From positions 5,182,001-5,246,000 of the forward strand of contig NZ_OY769915.1 of assembly GCF_963669205.1 (NCBI RefSeq): a stretch of 64,000 nucleotides of DNA. Reading direction: 5' to 3'. Each line of letters begins with the position of its first letter. The stretch's first letter is position 1. This document shows positions 35,912-45,436 of this stretch, in pieces. Origin of the DNA: an uncultured Roseibium sp. Its GTDB lineage: Bacteria > Pseudomonadota > Alphaproteobacteria > Rhizobiales > Stappiaceae. The notes beneath the pieces are model-generated. The model saw only the letters and a list, made by a program, of their open reading frames with translations. It had not been told where the DNA came from and ran no database searches. A program made the position numbers and the translations under genes.

Positions 35912-38803
35912 TTACGCGGCCGAGATCTTGCAGAGAGTCGCTTTCGTCTCCTGCATCTGGGTCACTGAGTCGTAGCCATACGTCTGGGCGGTGTTACAGC
36001 TTTCGCCGAGGACATAGGGGTCAGCACCTTTCGGATACTTCGACCTGAGATCCTCGCCCTGGTAATGACCACCGAAGTGGAACGGCATGAAGGCGACGCC
36101 TTCTCCGACCCGTTCGGTCACCATTGCCATGACTTTCACCTTTCCGCCTTCGGGGCCTTCGACCCAGACCTGCGCACCGTCGCGCACACCCAGGTTGTTG
36201 GCATCACGAGGATTGATCTCAACGAACATGTCCTGCTGAAGTTCGGCAAGCCACGGGTTGGACCGGGTCTCGTCACCACCACCCTCGTATTCCACCAGGC
36301 GGCCGGACGTCAGGATGATTGGATAATCCTTCGAGAAGTCCTGCTTCTGGATAGAGGCATAGAGCGTCGGTAGGCGGTAGAACTTCCGGTCCTCGTAGGT
36401 CGGATAGTCTGCCACCAGATCGCGGCGGTTGGTGTAGAGCGGCTCGCGGTGCAGCGGCACCGGATCCGGGAACGTCCAGACGACAGCGCGGGCCTTCGCG
36501 TTACCGAAGGGTGCACAGCCATGCTTGATCGCAACGCGCTGGATGCCGCCGGAAAGGTCGGTCTTCCAGTTCGTCTTCGGTCCTGCGACCGCTTCGATCG
36601 ACGCACGTTCCTCGTCGGTCAGGTCGCCATCCCATCCAAGGTCCATGAGCATCTGCATCGTGAACTCGGGATATCCGTCCTGGATTTCCGAACCGGGGTT
36701 CGAAACACCGTCGGCAAGCAGGTTGTCGCCGTCCCGCTCGACGCCGAAGCGTGCGCGGAAACACAGACCGCCTTCAGCGACAGGCTTGGACATGTCGTAA
36801 AGGTTCGGCGTGCCCGGGTGCTTCATGTCGGCGGTGCCCCAGCAGGGCCACGGCATACCGTAGTATTCGCCGTCATTCGGTCCACCGACAGCCTGAAGCG
36901 TCGTGCGGTCGAACGTATGCTGGTTTGCCATGTGCGACTTGATGCGCTCCGGCGACTGCCCGGTGTAACCGATCGTCCACAGCCCGCTGTTGAACTCGCG
37001 GGTGATGCTTTCCACGTTCGGTGTTTCCGGATCGTCCATTTCGATGTTGCGGAACAGCCTGTCGCCCCAGCCGAACTTGTTCGCGAACTTGGCCATGATG
37101 ACTTCGTCCGGAAGGCTTTCGAACAGCGGCTCGACCACCTTGTCTCGCCACTGCAGCGAGCGGTTCGACGCGGTCACGGACCCGCGGGTCTCGAACTGCG
37201 TACAGGCCGGCAACAGGTAGACGCCGTCGGTCCGGTCATGAAGCACGGCGGAAACAGTCGGATAGGGGTCGATCACGACCAGCATATCCAGCTTTTCCAT
37301 CGCGGTCTTCATTTCCGTCATGCGGGTCTGCGAGTTCGGGGCGTGGCCCCAGAGAACCATCGCACGGACCGCATTCGGCTGATCGGTGTTCGCCGGATCT
37401 TCCAGCACACCGTCAATCCAGCGGCTGACCGGAATACCGGTAAGTTGCTGGAGGCTCTTCTCCTTGCCGTCTGCGCCTTTCACGGTCGCAAACTGTGCTT
37501 TCAGCCAGTCCGGATCCTCGTCCCAGACGCGTGCCCAGTGGCCCCAGGCACCTGCGCTCAGGCCGTAATAGCCCGGCAGAGTGTGGCTGAGTACGCCGAG
37601 ATCGGTCGCGCCCTGAACGTTGTCGTGGCCGCGGAAGATGTTGGTTCCGCCACCGGTGGTGCCCATGTTGCCGAGGGCAAGCTGCAGCACGCAATAGGCA
37701 CGCGTGTTGTTGTTGCCGTTGGTGTGCTGGGTTCCGCCCATGCACCAGATCACGGTGCCCGGACGGTTGTTGGCGAGCGTCCGCGCGACGCGCTTCAGCT
37801 GGCTTTCCGGTGTGCCGGTAACACGCTCGACTTCATCAGGCGTCCACTTGGCGACTTCTTCACGGATCTGGTCCATGCCCCAGACACGGGTGCGGATGAA
37901 CTCCTTGTCTTCCCAGCCATTGTCGAAGATGTGCCAGAGAATACCCCAGATCAGGGCAACGTCCGAACCCGGACGGAAGCGCACATATTCATCGGCATGG
38001 GCAGCGGTGCGCGTGAAGCGCGGATCGCACACGATCACCGGAGCGTTGTTCTGTTCCTTGGCGCGCAGCACGTGCAGCAGGGAAACCGGGTGAGCTTCAG
38101 CCGGATTGCCGCCGATGATGAAGATGGCCTTGGAATTGTGGATGTCGTTGTAGCTGTTGGTCATGGCGCCGTAGCCCCATGTATTGGCTACGCCGGCAAC
38201 CGTCGTCGAGTGGCAGATACGGGCCTGGTGATCAACGTTGTTCGTACCCCAGTAGGCTGCGAACTTGCGGAACAGGTAGGCCTGCTCGTTGTTGTGCTTT
38301 GCCGAGCCGAGCCAGTAGACGCTGTCCGGTCCGCTTTCCTCGCGGATCTGCATCATCTGGTCGCCGATGGCGTTGATCGCCTCGTCCCAGCTGACACGCT
38401 TCCATTCGCCGCCTTCCTTTTTCATCGGGTACTTCAGCCGGCGCTCGCCATGTGCGTGCTCGCGGACCGCAGCGCCCTTGGCGCAATGCGCACCGAGGTT
38501 GAACGGGCTGTCCCATCCCGGCTCCTGGCCGGTCCACACGCCGTTCTTCACTTCGGCGATGACGGTGCAGCCGACGGAGCAGTGTGTGCAGACGGATTTT
38601 ACGAGATTGACGGCTTCGTCCGAAGACTGGGCCTGTGCCTGTGTAACGGTACCGCCTGTTGCGGTGATGGCGGCCAGGCCGCCTGCGGCAACACCGGATC
38701 CCTTCAGGAATGTCCGGCGGTCTACCGATTTGTGTGCAGCGTCTCTAAGGATACTTGCACCCTGGGGGCGTCGCGCAACCCCATTGGTCTTTTTCCTAAG
38801 CAT
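35912..38803 (-). CDS. Periplasmic formate dehydrogenase alpha subunit (Mo/W-bis-MGD)
   Basis: Catalytic subunit (963 residues) of the DMSO-reductase family. The Tat signal RRTFLKGSG (residues 29–37) sends the folded protein to the periplasm. A [4Fe-4S] site is formed by Cys72, Cys75, Cys79 and Cys107. The active site reads ARICHSTTVAG with Cys197-His198, so the metal ligand is cysteine rather than selenocysteine. It oxidises formate to CO2. Metal choice cannot be read from sequence, but the tungstate transporter nearby suggests tungsten. It is followed by beta and gamma genes and preceded by chaperone genes. Confidence 0.93.
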   Translation of the reverse strand: MLRKKTNGVARRPQGASILRDAAHKSVDRRTFLKGSGVAAGGLAAITATGGTVTQAQAQSSDEAVNLVKSVCTHCSVGCTVIAEVKNGVWTGQEPGWDSPFNLGAHCAKGAAVREHAHGERRLKYPMKKEGGEWKRVSWDEAINAIGDQMMQIREESGPDSVYWLGSAKHNNEQAYLFRKFAAYWGTNNVDHQARICHSTTVAGVANTWGYGAMTNSYNDIHNSKAIFIIGGNPAEAHPVSLLHVLRAKEQNNAPVIVCDPRFTRTAAHADEYVRFRPGSDVALIWGILWHIFDNGWEDKEFIRTRVWGMDQIREEVAKWTPDEVERVTGTPESQLKRVARTLANNRPGTVIWCMGGTQHTNGNNNTRAYCVLQLALGNMGTTGGGTNIFRGHDNVQGATDLGVLSHTLPGYYGLSAGAWGHWARVWDEDPDWLKAQFATVKGADGKEKSLQQLTGIPVSRWIDGVLEDPANTDQPNAVRAMVLWGHAPNSQTRMTEMKTAMEKLDMLVVIDPYPTVSAVLHDRTDGVYLLPACTQFETRGSVTASNRSLQWRDKVVEPLFESLPDEVIMAKFANKFGWGDRLFRNIEMDDPETPNVESITREFNSGLWTIGYTGQSPERIKSHMANQHTFDRTTLQAVGGPNDGEYYGMPWPCWGTADMKHPGTPNLYDMSKPVAEGGLCFRARFGVERDGDNLLADGVSNPGSEIQDGYPEFTMQMLMDLGWDGDLTDEERASIEAVAGPKTNWKTDLSGGIQRVAIKHGCAPFGNAKARAVVWTFPDPVPLHREPLYTNRRDLVADYPTYEDRKFYRLPTLYASIQKQDFSKDYPIILTSGRLVEYEGGGDETRSNPWLAELQQDMFVEINPRDANNLGVRDGAQVWVEGPEGGKVKVMAMVTERVGEGVAFMPFHFGGHYQGEDLRSKYPKGADPYVLGESCNTAQTYGYDSVTQMQETKATLCKISAA

Positions 38804-38910
38804 ATTGCCCTACCTTGCTTGTATCGGGTCCGATACTGCTGGGTTGGTTTTCAGCGAACCGGCCAGCGGGCGTCACGCAACCATAGGCCGGGTGTGAAGT
38901 CAGGGTCCGG

Positions 38911-39111
38911 TCAGAACCGGGCGCTGTCGAAGTAGGCGCGTGTGTGCGCTGTGTCCTGCATTTTCTCGGATGTGAGATCCACTTCCGCTGCTTGAGCGGT
39001 ACCGGAAACCGCTGTCGCGGCCACGGCTACAGGGGCCGACAGGGCGGCCAGTTTCAGGAAGTCCCGGCGGCCAGAACCCTCGTGGGGCACCGCTTGATCG
39101 GGCTTTTTCAT
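38911..39111 (-). CDS. Formate-dehydrogenase-region Tat-signal small protein
   Basis: A 66-residue protein that is mostly a twin-arginine signal (GRRDFLKLAALSAPVAVAA) followed by about 25 residues ending AYFDSARF. Small proteins of this shape next to fdh alpha genes form a recognised family (formate dehydrogenase region Tat target). It probably acts as an accessory escort or subunit of the exported enzyme. It lies between the TorD-like chaperone and alpha genes. Confidence 0.85.
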   Translation of the reverse strand: MKKPDQAVPHEGSGRRDFLKLAALSAPVAVAATAVSGTAQAAEVDLTSEKMQDTAHTRAYFDSARF

Positions 39112-39170
39112 CGTTGCAATCCTCCTCTCCTTGCAGCGGCCCGCGGCCGCTTAAATTGCCAACGTGAACT

Positions 39171-39779
39171 TCAATTCGGCAGCATACCGAAGGCCTCGGC
39201 CTCTATCTCCATAAACTGCCGCCCCAAAGCACCGACAGCCCCGTAGAAGACGGAGGTTTTCGATGCTTCAAGATCTGCGAAAAAGTGTATTGCCCAGGGC
39301 TCGACATGATCCTGGAAGAACTGTTTCTGCTCCGCCACCGATGTGACCTTGCCGAAGCGGCCGACGATCATGCCCGCCATCATTTCCATGAGCGAGGCGA
39401 TATTGTCTTCCGGTTCGTGAGTGCCGTCGGCGCGTCCGATCCCGCGCCTTGCCATGTCGGCGCGCAGGTTGGCCAGGGGCTTTTCATTCAGGAAACCGGT
39501 GAGATAGTGACTTGCATAGGGAAGAAGTTCACCGCGCCCGAGCCCGACGAAAAGGGCATTGAACTCGCGTTCTGCGGTTTCGGCCGATGTCACCGAGGCG
39601 ACCTTGGCCAGAACGCCCAGCGCGTTGCCCAGCGTGGTTTCGTCAGTTGTAAGTCCCGAGACTTGCTTCAATAGGGAGGCGTCTGCCGGCTTGACCAGCA
39701 ACAGTCCAATAAAATCATAGAGTTCTGATCGAGCCTGATCTTCAGGATCGATGACATATTCCGTGACCGCTGCGGACAT
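39171..39779 (-). CDS. TorD/DmsD-family molybdoenzyme chaperone
   Basis: A 202-residue, mainly helical cytoplasmic protein. Segments such as EFNALFVGLGRGELLPYASHYLTGFL and EPEDNIASLMEMMAGMI match the conserved regions of TorD-like redox enzyme maturation proteins. These bind the Tat signal and guard the apoenzyme until the cofactor is inserted. Its client is most likely the alpha subunit two genes downstream. Confidence 0.88.
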   Translation of the reverse strand: MSAAVTEYVIDPEDQARSELYDFIGLLLVKPADASLLKQVSGLTTDETTLGNALGVLAKVASVTSAETAEREFNALFVGLGRGELLPYASHYLTGFLNEKPLANLRADMARRGIGRADGTHEPEDNIASLMEMMAGMIVGRFGKVTSVAEQKQFFQDHVEPWAIHFFADLEASKTSVFYGAVGALGRQFMEIEAEAFGMLPN

Positions 39780-39850
39780 CCGCGATCTTCCTCCCTCGTG
39801 CGCTGGCCAGTTTCACCTTTTTGGCGCGCCTCTTACATTCAACTTTAGTA

Positions 39851-40537
39851 TCAAGTGTAGTCGAACCGCAAGCGCCGTCTCGTTGCCGGAAAGTCGAATT
39901 CAACTTTTTCGGCTTCCGATTCTTGCGATTCCGCTTGGTTCTCCTGCTTTTCTTGAGACTGCAGGATATTGTCTGCTTGCGTCAATTGCACAGATGCTTC
40001 TTCACTTTCAACATAATCATTGTGCGCCGCAGCATTTTCTTCGCCGACTTCATTTTCTTTTGAAATATTTTCTTCTTCGGACGATTTGTCCGGATTCAAC
40101 TCTGGCACTGCCTCGGCATCGTCGTCAGCCTCCTCGAATTGCTCCAGCATGCCCTTTCCGATCTTGTAGACGGTCTGCAGATTGTCCACGACGGTCGCTG
40201 CGTCCGTATAATCCTCCGCATAGTCGACGAGCCCGTCGAGATTCGCGAGCACCGGATTGAGGCCCCAGAGCCGGCGGAGCGCACGCCGCCGGATCCGTTC
40301 CGGCACGGCTGCGGACAGGAACCCGGAGAAGTCGTCTTCTTTGGTCAAGGTCTCCGGATCGGACAGACCGAGTTCCTCCAGGATGTCGTCATCGCTCTTT
40401 TCTTCCAGCGCCGCCCGTTCTTCTGCCGCCTGCGCGGCCTGCTCCTTCACCTGCTCGGCTTCTTCCGCCTGGCGGACCGCGGCCTTCCGGCGCGACCAGA
40501 AATCACCGCCGGTCTCGTCTTGACCGCCGCCGCTCAT
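39851..40537 (-). CDS. DUF3306 protein of the formate dehydrogenase cluster
   Basis: A 228-residue acidic protein. The N-terminal DFWSRRKAAVR and the central DFSGFLSAAVPERIRRRALRRLWGLNPVLANLDGLVDYAEDYTD region are the conserved DUF3306 signature. The C-terminal 80 residues are glutamate-rich and low in complexity. DUF3306 genes are regularly found beside DUF3305 and fdh genes, and a role in assembly is assumed. It overlaps the DUF3305 gene by four bases. Confidence 0.85.
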   Translation of the reverse strand: MSGGGQDETGGDFWSRRKAAVRQAEEAEQVKEQAAQAAEERAALEEKSDDDILEELGLSDPETLTKEDDFSGFLSAAVPERIRRRALRRLWGLNPVLANLDGLVDYAEDYTDAATVVDNLQTVYKIGKGMLEQFEEADDDAEAVPELNPDKSSEEENISKENEVGEENAAAHNDYVESEEASVQLTQADNILQSQEKQENQAESQESEAEKVEFDFPATRRRLRFDYT

Positions 40538-41103
40538 TGCAGGGTATCCTTCGGCTTGCGGCCGGGAGCGCGGTAGACGTCGCTGATCTGCCGGATGCGG
40601 GCATCGCCGATCCCGTCTTCTTTCAGGTCGATCCGCTTCTTGTCACGCTTGCGCTTGATGAAGATCTCGTCCTCGTGATGCAGTTCGACGAAATCGCGGA
40701 TCCAGGCAATCAGTCCCGGGGGCATCGGTACCTTTTCCACCATGACGTCGCTCGTGTCGGCATAGTCTTGCCCTTCGTAGGCGGATGCCGTGAGCAGCAT
40801 GACGTCCATGGGCACGTCGCGGTCCACCTCGTCGGCGGGGCGCATGATCACGTAAATGGACGGGACCCTGTCAGAAAGCGCGGTGAGATAGGCTTCGGTA
40901 TCCGTCCGATACAGTTCCAGGTTCAGCGTCGCCGCGTGATACTCCACAGCATCGCCTTCCTGCCGCATCACTTCCCAGTCGGCGGCTTTCGCTCCCGGCA
41001 ACAGGGAGACCGGTCGCCAGCTCCATTTCTGCCACCTGGTCACGCCAGGCAATCTTCTGACGACGACGCCGACCGGCATCGAACGCGTTCTTTCAACTGT
41101 CAC
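40534..41103 (-). CDS. DUF3305 protein of the formate dehydrogenase cluster
   Basis: A 189-residue protein with the conserved start MPVGVVVRRLPGVTRWQKWSW and WEVMRQEGD..YHAATLNLELYRTDTEAYL. I chose GTG at 41103 because GGAGGAAG lies seven bases upstream; ATG codons at 41130 and 41163 are weaker. It is the first gene of the minus-strand fdh operon. Its function is unknown, but its partnership with DUF3306 and fdh genes is recurrent. Confidence 0.83.
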   Translation of the reverse strand: MTVERTRSMPVGVVVRRLPGVTRWQKWSWRPVSLLPGAKAADWEVMRQEGDAVEYHAATLNLELYRTDTEAYLTALSDRVPSIYVIMRPADEVDRDVPMDVMLLTASAYEGQDYADTSDVMVEKVPMPPGLIAWIRDFVELHHEDEIFIKRKRDKKRIDLKEDGIGDARIRQISDVYRAPGRKPKDTLQ

Positions 41104-41298
41104 TGCGGACTTCCTCCCAGCGCGGATCATCAACCGCTTTTTCTTCTCTACATGCTGTAGCAAGTTGCAGAAATTTCAAGTCCGGCGGAAGTCGAACTTG
41201 ACCTGATGCGACATACGCCCTTGATATGGTAGCCGGACATGCGCGAATCCGGCGGGGAGAATCCGGAACCGGCGGTCCCGGGAGAGGACGCAAAAAGA

Positions 41299-43266
41299 AT
41301 GACAGATTTGAAGCTTCTGCTGTGCGATTGCCGCAAGAGCCAGGCGATCGACGCGGAACGGTTGGAGGAGGCGTCCAGCGTTTCCTGTTCCAGGGTCTAC
41401 TCTGAACTCTGCAGGGCCGAGGCAGGCATTGCCGAAGACGCGATCCGCTCGGGCAATGTGATGATCGCCTGCGGGCAGGAACAAAGCATCTTTGAGGAAA
41501 TCGCTGCGGACATCGAGGCCGACGAACCGCTGTTCGTCGATCTGCGTGACCGCGCCGGATGGAACGACGGCAGCGGTGATGCAGGCGCAAAGATGGCGGC
41601 GCTGATTGCCGACGCGCTCCTGCCGCATCCGGGTGAAAAGGTCGTTGATGTTTCTTCAGCCGGAACATGCATCATTCTCGGCGATACGGAGGATGCGAGC
41701 GAAGCGGCAGACCTGTTGTGCGAGACCTTGAGCGTCACCGTGCTGCTTGCTCCCGACGCGGAACTGCCTGTCTCCGACGACCGGCGCTACGACATTGTCC
41801 GCGGACGCCTGAAGGGCGCGACCGGCGCACTTGGCGACTTCAAACTCTCCTTCGATGCCCTCCAGGAACGCATTCCCGGGGGCCGCGGTGCCTTCAACTG
41901 GACGGAGCCCCGCGATGGCGGCCGGACCGGCTGCGACATCATCGTCGATCTGCGCCGGGGAGCCCAGCCGCTGTTCCCTTCCCCTGAAAAGCGCGAAGGT
42001 TATCTGCGCGCGGATCCCGGCAACGCGGCATTGCGCACCAAGGTGCTCATGGATGCCTCGCAGCTGATCGGAACCTTTGAAAAGCCCATCTACATCAAGC
42101 TGAACGAAGAGCTCTGTGCGCATTCGCGCGCGCAGAAGCCCGGATGCTCTCGCTGCCTGAACCTGTGCCCGACGGGCGCAATCACGCCTGCCGGCGATCA
42201 TGTCGCTGTGGACCCCATGACCTGCGCCGGGTGCGGCAGCTGTTCGGCCGTTTGTCCCTCCGGGGCGATCTCCTACGACGCGCCACCGGTGGACCATGTG
42301 TTCAAGCGCATTCAGACGCTGGCGTCGACATGGCGGAAACTCGGGACGGGTGCACCGCGCCTGCTGGTTCACGACACAACCCACGGGCTCGACATGATCC
42401 GGCTGAGCGCGCGTTACGGCAAGGGTCTTCCGAGCGACGTCATTCCGCTCGAGATCGCAGCATTGGCGGGCTTCGGCCATGCCGAAATGCTGGCGGCCCT
42501 GGCCAGCGGTTTCAAGTCCGCGACGCTGCTGCTGTCGCCAGGTACCGAAAAGGACGGACTTCCCTTTCAGACCGAACTGACCGCGACACTCGCCGGTGAT
42601 GACCGGATCAGCCTGATTGAGCCGGCGGATCCGGATCAGCTCGACGACCTGCTGCGCCTTGAGACGCCTGACGCCCTTCCCGTGCAGCCCATCCTGCCCG
42701 TTGGCTCGCGCAGGCAGGTCACGCGGCTCGCCGCAAAGGCGCTGAATTCCGGCGACGAACCGATCACGCTTCCAGCTGGCGCGCCCTACGGCGCCCTCGA
42801 CATCAAGCTGGACAGTTGCACGCTCTGCCTGTCCTGCGTCTCGCTATGCCCCTCTGGCGCATTGAAAGAGAACCCGGACAAGCCGCAGCTCCGCTTTCAG
42901 GAGGATGCGTGTCTTCAATGCGGCATCTGCACCAACATCTGCCCGGAGAGCGCGCTGTCGCTGGACCCGCGCCTGAACCTTGCCGACGAAGCCCTGACGC
43001 CGATCGTTCTCAAGGAAGAAGAGCCTTTTGAATGCATCGAATGCGGCAAGCCTTTCGGCGTGCGCTCGATGGTCGAACGCATGACCGAGAAGCTCGCCGG
43101 CAAGCACGGCATGTTCAAGGACAACAAGGCCGCGTCACTCATCCAGATGTGCGACGACTGCCGCGTCAACGCGGTCTACCACTCGGAAAACAACCCCTTC
43201 GCCATGGGAGAACGTCCGAAGGTACGCACCACCGACGATTATATCAGCAAGCGGCGCGACCATTGA
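41299..43266 (+). CDS. Multi-cluster 4Fe-4S protein of the formate dehydrogenase locus
   Basis: A 655-residue iron–sulfur protein. Cysteine sets include CSRCLNLCPTGAI, CAGCGSCSAVCPSGAI, CTLCLSCVSLCPSGAL and CLQCGICTNICPESAL, plus CIECGKPFG and CDDC near the end and CDC near the start. The ferredoxin pairs are separated by about 200 residues without cysteines, giving two dicluster modules. It probably relays electrons or assists cofactor insertion for formate dehydrogenase. The start at 41299 (MTDLKLLLCDC) is preferred over 41239. It is divergent from the DUF3305 gene. Confidence 0.82.
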   Translation: MTDLKLLLCDCRKSQAIDAERLEEASSVSCSRVYSELCRAEAGIAEDAIRSGNVMIACGQEQSIFEEIAADIEADEPLFVDLRDRAGWNDGSGDAGAKMAALIADALLPHPGEKVVDVSSAGTCIILGDTEDASEAADLLCETLSVTVLLAPDAELPVSDDRRYDIVRGRLKGATGALGDFKLSFDALQERIPGGRGAFNWTEPRDGGRTGCDIIVDLRRGAQPLFPSPEKREGYLRADPGNAALRTKVLMDASQLIGTFEKPIYIKLNEELCAHSRAQKPGCSRCLNLCPTGAITPAGDHVAVDPMTCAGCGSCSAVCPSGAISYDAPPVDHVFKRIQTLASTWRKLGTGAPRLLVHDTTHGLDMIRLSARYGKGLPSDVIPLEIAALAGFGHAEMLAALASGFKSATLLLSPGTEKDGLPFQTELTATLAGDDRISLIEPADPDQLDDLLRLETPDALPVQPILPVGSRRQVTRLAAKALNSGDEPITLPAGAPYGALDIKLDSCTLCLSCVSLCPSGALKENPDKPQLRFQEDACLQCGICTNICPESALSLDPRLNLADEALTPIVLKEEEPFECIECGKPFGVRSMVERMTEKLAGKHGMFKDNKAASLIQMCDDCRVNAVYHSENNPFAMGERPKVRTTDDYISKRRDH

Positions 43267-43282
43267 CACGGGCACAACGCGA

Positions 43283-44080
43283 TCACTGGTACTGGATCGG
43301 CGCTCCAAGGTCAGCAGGCGGTATCCGCGAGACGAAGGCAAGGATCGCATCCAGATCGTCCAGCGTGATCTCCACCGGGGCGATGGGTGACGGACGGCTG
43401 ATGTCAAAAGGTTCGGTGACACCGTCGACCTGCGTGAAGGACGGATGCGGGTTCAGGGCGAAGAACGCTTCGAAGCGCGCGCGCCAGTCGGAAAAGCTCC
43501 GCATCACGGCAAAGGACGGCGAGGACCCGATCGTGGTCAGCCGGGTTGCCTCGTTCACCATGTGGCAACGTCCGCAATGGACGACGGCAAGTTTCTCTCC
43601 GGAGACGACGTCGCCCGCAATCGCCTCGGAAACGGCCTCCTTCGGCTTGGCAACCGCGGCCGTGAACACCTGCCCGCTGTCCGGCTTGAACGACGCGATG
43701 GTGTTCTTGCCGACATCGCTGACAAGCCAGTCCTCGAAGCGTGCGACATGTTCATTGCCTGCATCCGCAATGCCCAGATACCAGTCCTTGCCGATACCCG
43801 AAAAGGCCGGAGTCCCGGCATTCGACGTCGAAAAGGCCGCCTCGGCGGTCCCGGTCTCCGGCACGATTTCAATCCGTACACCGGTCTTGAGCGAGAACCG
43901 CGGCAACAGGTGCTTCAGGAAACCGGACGCGACAAGGTCGTCCGGCGCACTCAGGCGGAATGTCTTGGCGAAGGCCTCGCCCGTCACGCCCGGCCCTGCG
44001 ACAACAAGCAGTCCGATCAGGACTGCAAATATAATACGGCAGCACACGCGCTCCTCCCTCACGTTGCTGACAGAACACAT
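43283..44080 (-). CDS. Exported fusion of a shortened TupA-like domain and cytochrome c
   Basis: A 265-residue exported protein. After the signal sequence, residues about 40–80 (SGFLKHLLPRFSLKTGVRIEIV) align with TupA from this same window (SGLFDHVLPAFRDKTGIEVRVV). Residues about 113–142 (FEDWLVSDVGKNTIASFKPD) align with the end of TupA (FIDWLLSREGQAAIADYKVD). The ~190 TupA residues between them are reduced to about 30 here. A cytochrome c segment follows, with haem motif CGRCH at 169–173. The TTSTQ anion site is lost (SAPDD instead). It is convergent with the 4Fe-4S gene. Function unknown, probably periplasmic redox. Confidence 0.75.
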   Translation of the reverse strand: MCSVSNVREERVCCRIIFAVLIGLLVVAGPGVTGEAFAKTFRLSAPDDLVASGFLKHLLPRFSLKTGVRIEIVPETGTAEAAFSTSNAGTPAFSGIGKDWYLGIADAGNEHVARFEDWLVSDVGKNTIASFKPDSGQVFTAAVAKPKEAVSEAIAGDVVSGEKLAVVHCGRCHMVNEATRLTTIGSSPSFAVMRSFSDWRARFEAFFALNPHPSFTQVDGVTEPFDISRPSPIAPVEITLDDLDAILAFVSRIPPADLGAPIQYQ

Positions 44081-44139
44081 TAGGTTAGGGGGGAAATCAT
44101 TCTGCCGTCAATTCACACGCTGCTTATAGAGAGGTTAAG

Positions 44140-44328
44140 ATGAGCGACGAATTCAACATGTCCATGCGCAAGTTCCTGAAACAGGTCGGCGTGACATCCC
44201 AGCAGGCGATCGAGGAAGCGGTCAGGAAGGCCGGTGCCTCGGAGGGCAGGAAATACAAGGTCAAGGCAGTCGTGACGATTGAGGAAATCGGCCTTGAGCA
44301 TGAGGTTATCGGCGAGATCGAGGGGTAA
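44140..44328 (+). CDS. Small conserved protein (DUF6494-like)
   Basis: A 62-residue protein. NMSMRKFLKQVGVTSQQAIEEAVRKA and a short beta segment ending EVIGEIEG resemble the DUF6494 family as I remember it. It precedes the Mrp-type ATPase gene by seven bases and is in the same operon. Function unknown. Confidence 0.7.
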   Translation: MSDEFNMSMRKFLKQVGVTSQQAIEEAVRKAGASEGRKYKVKAVVTIEEIGLEHEVIGEIEG

Positions 44329-44335
44329 ACACGTC

Positions 44336-45436
44336 GTGTCACTGACGCGGGAAACGGTTCTAAATTCACTCAAGTCCGTCAAGGATCCGGCAACCGGTGA
44401 CGACATCGTCGCCATGGGCATGGTGCGCGCGCTTCAGATCGGCGAAGGCACCATCCGCTTCGTTATGGAAATCGACGCCAGCCGCATGAACGAGATGGAA
44501 GCCCTGAAGAGCGAGGCCGAATCATGCCTCTCGCAGCTCGACGGGGCCGGAAACGTCCAGATCATCATGACGGCTCATTCGGAAAAGGCAGCCGAGCCGG
44601 CCAAACCGGCCAAGCCGAGCGAACCCACGCCGATCAAACCCCGTCCCGCGCCCCCTGGAACCTCCGGACCGCAGCGGGTCCCCGGGATCGACAGGGTCGT
44701 TGCCGTTGCCTCGGGCAAGGGCGGCGTCGGCAAATCGACGGTCGCGGCCAACCTTGCCTGCGCGCTCGCAGCGGAGGGCCGCAAGGTCGGTCTGCTTGAC
44801 GCGGATGTCTACGGCCCGTCGCAACCGAAAATGCTCGGCATCTCCGGACGCCCGACATCGCCGGACGGCCAGATGATCCTGCCGCTGCGCAACCATGGCG
44901 TCACGCTGATCTCCATCGGACTGATGACCTCCGGAGACCAGGCTGTTGTCTGGCGCGGTCCGATGCTGATGGGCGCACTGCAGCAGATGATGAGCCAGGT
45001 GCAGTGGGGCGCGCTCGACATTCTCATCGTCGACCTGCCGCCTGGAACCGGCGACGTCCAGATGACGCTGTCGCAGAAATTCATCGTCGACGGCGCGATC
45101 ATCGTGTCGACGCCACAGGATGTTGCGCTTCTCGACGCCCGCAAGGGCATCGACATGTTCCAGCAGATGCAGGTTCCGATTATCGGAATGATCGAAAACA
45201 TGTCGACGCATATCTGTTCCAAATGCGGCCACGAGGAGCATGTCTTCGGCCATGGCGGCGTCGCCGCGGAAGCGGAAAAGCTGGGTGTACCGCTTCTTGC
45301 GGAAGTCCCGCTGCATCTGAACATCCGCCTGGCCGGCGACGGCGGCACGCCGATCGCGGTTGAAAACCCGGACGCGCCCGAGGCGGCCGTGTTCAGAAAA
45401 CTCGCAAAAACACTTGTTGCGGAGGGGCAGGCGTGA
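44336..45436 (+). CDS. Mrp/ApbC/NBP35-type iron–sulfur cluster carrier ATPase
   Basis: A 366-residue P-loop ATPase that delivers Fe-S clusters to apoproteins. An N-terminal MIP18/DUF59 domain (about 1–80) is joined by a Pro/Lys/Glu-rich linker to the MinD-like domain, with deviant Walker A GKGGVGKST and the cluster-binding CSKC near residue 300. It starts with GTG at 44336 after GAGGGG. The position next to a four-Fe-S dehydrogenase suggests it serves that enzyme. It overlaps the following gene by four bases. Confidence 0.9.
   Translation: MSLTRETVLNSLKSVKDPATGDDIVAMGMVRALQIGEGTIRFVMEIDASRMNEMEALKSEAESCLSQLDGAGNVQIIMTAHSEKAAEPAKPAKPSEPTPIKPRPAPPGTSGPQRVPGIDRVVAVASGKGGVGKSTVAANLACALAAEGRKVGLLDADVYGPSQPKMLGISGRPTSPDGQMILPLRNHGVTLISIGLMTSGDQAVVWRGPMLMGALQQMMSQVQWGALDILIVDLPPGTGDVQMTLSQKFIVDGAIIVSTPQDVALLDARKGIDMFQQMQVPIIGMIENMSTHICSKCGHEEHVFGHGGVAAEAEKLGVPLLAEVPLHLNIRLAGDGGTPIAVENPDAPEAAVFRKLAKTLVAEGQA

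Noticed and set aside
36449..38935. 828-codon open frame on the plus strand
   Set aside because: It lies antisense to the formate dehydrogenase alpha gene, has no recognisable motif, and arises from high-G+C codon bias.
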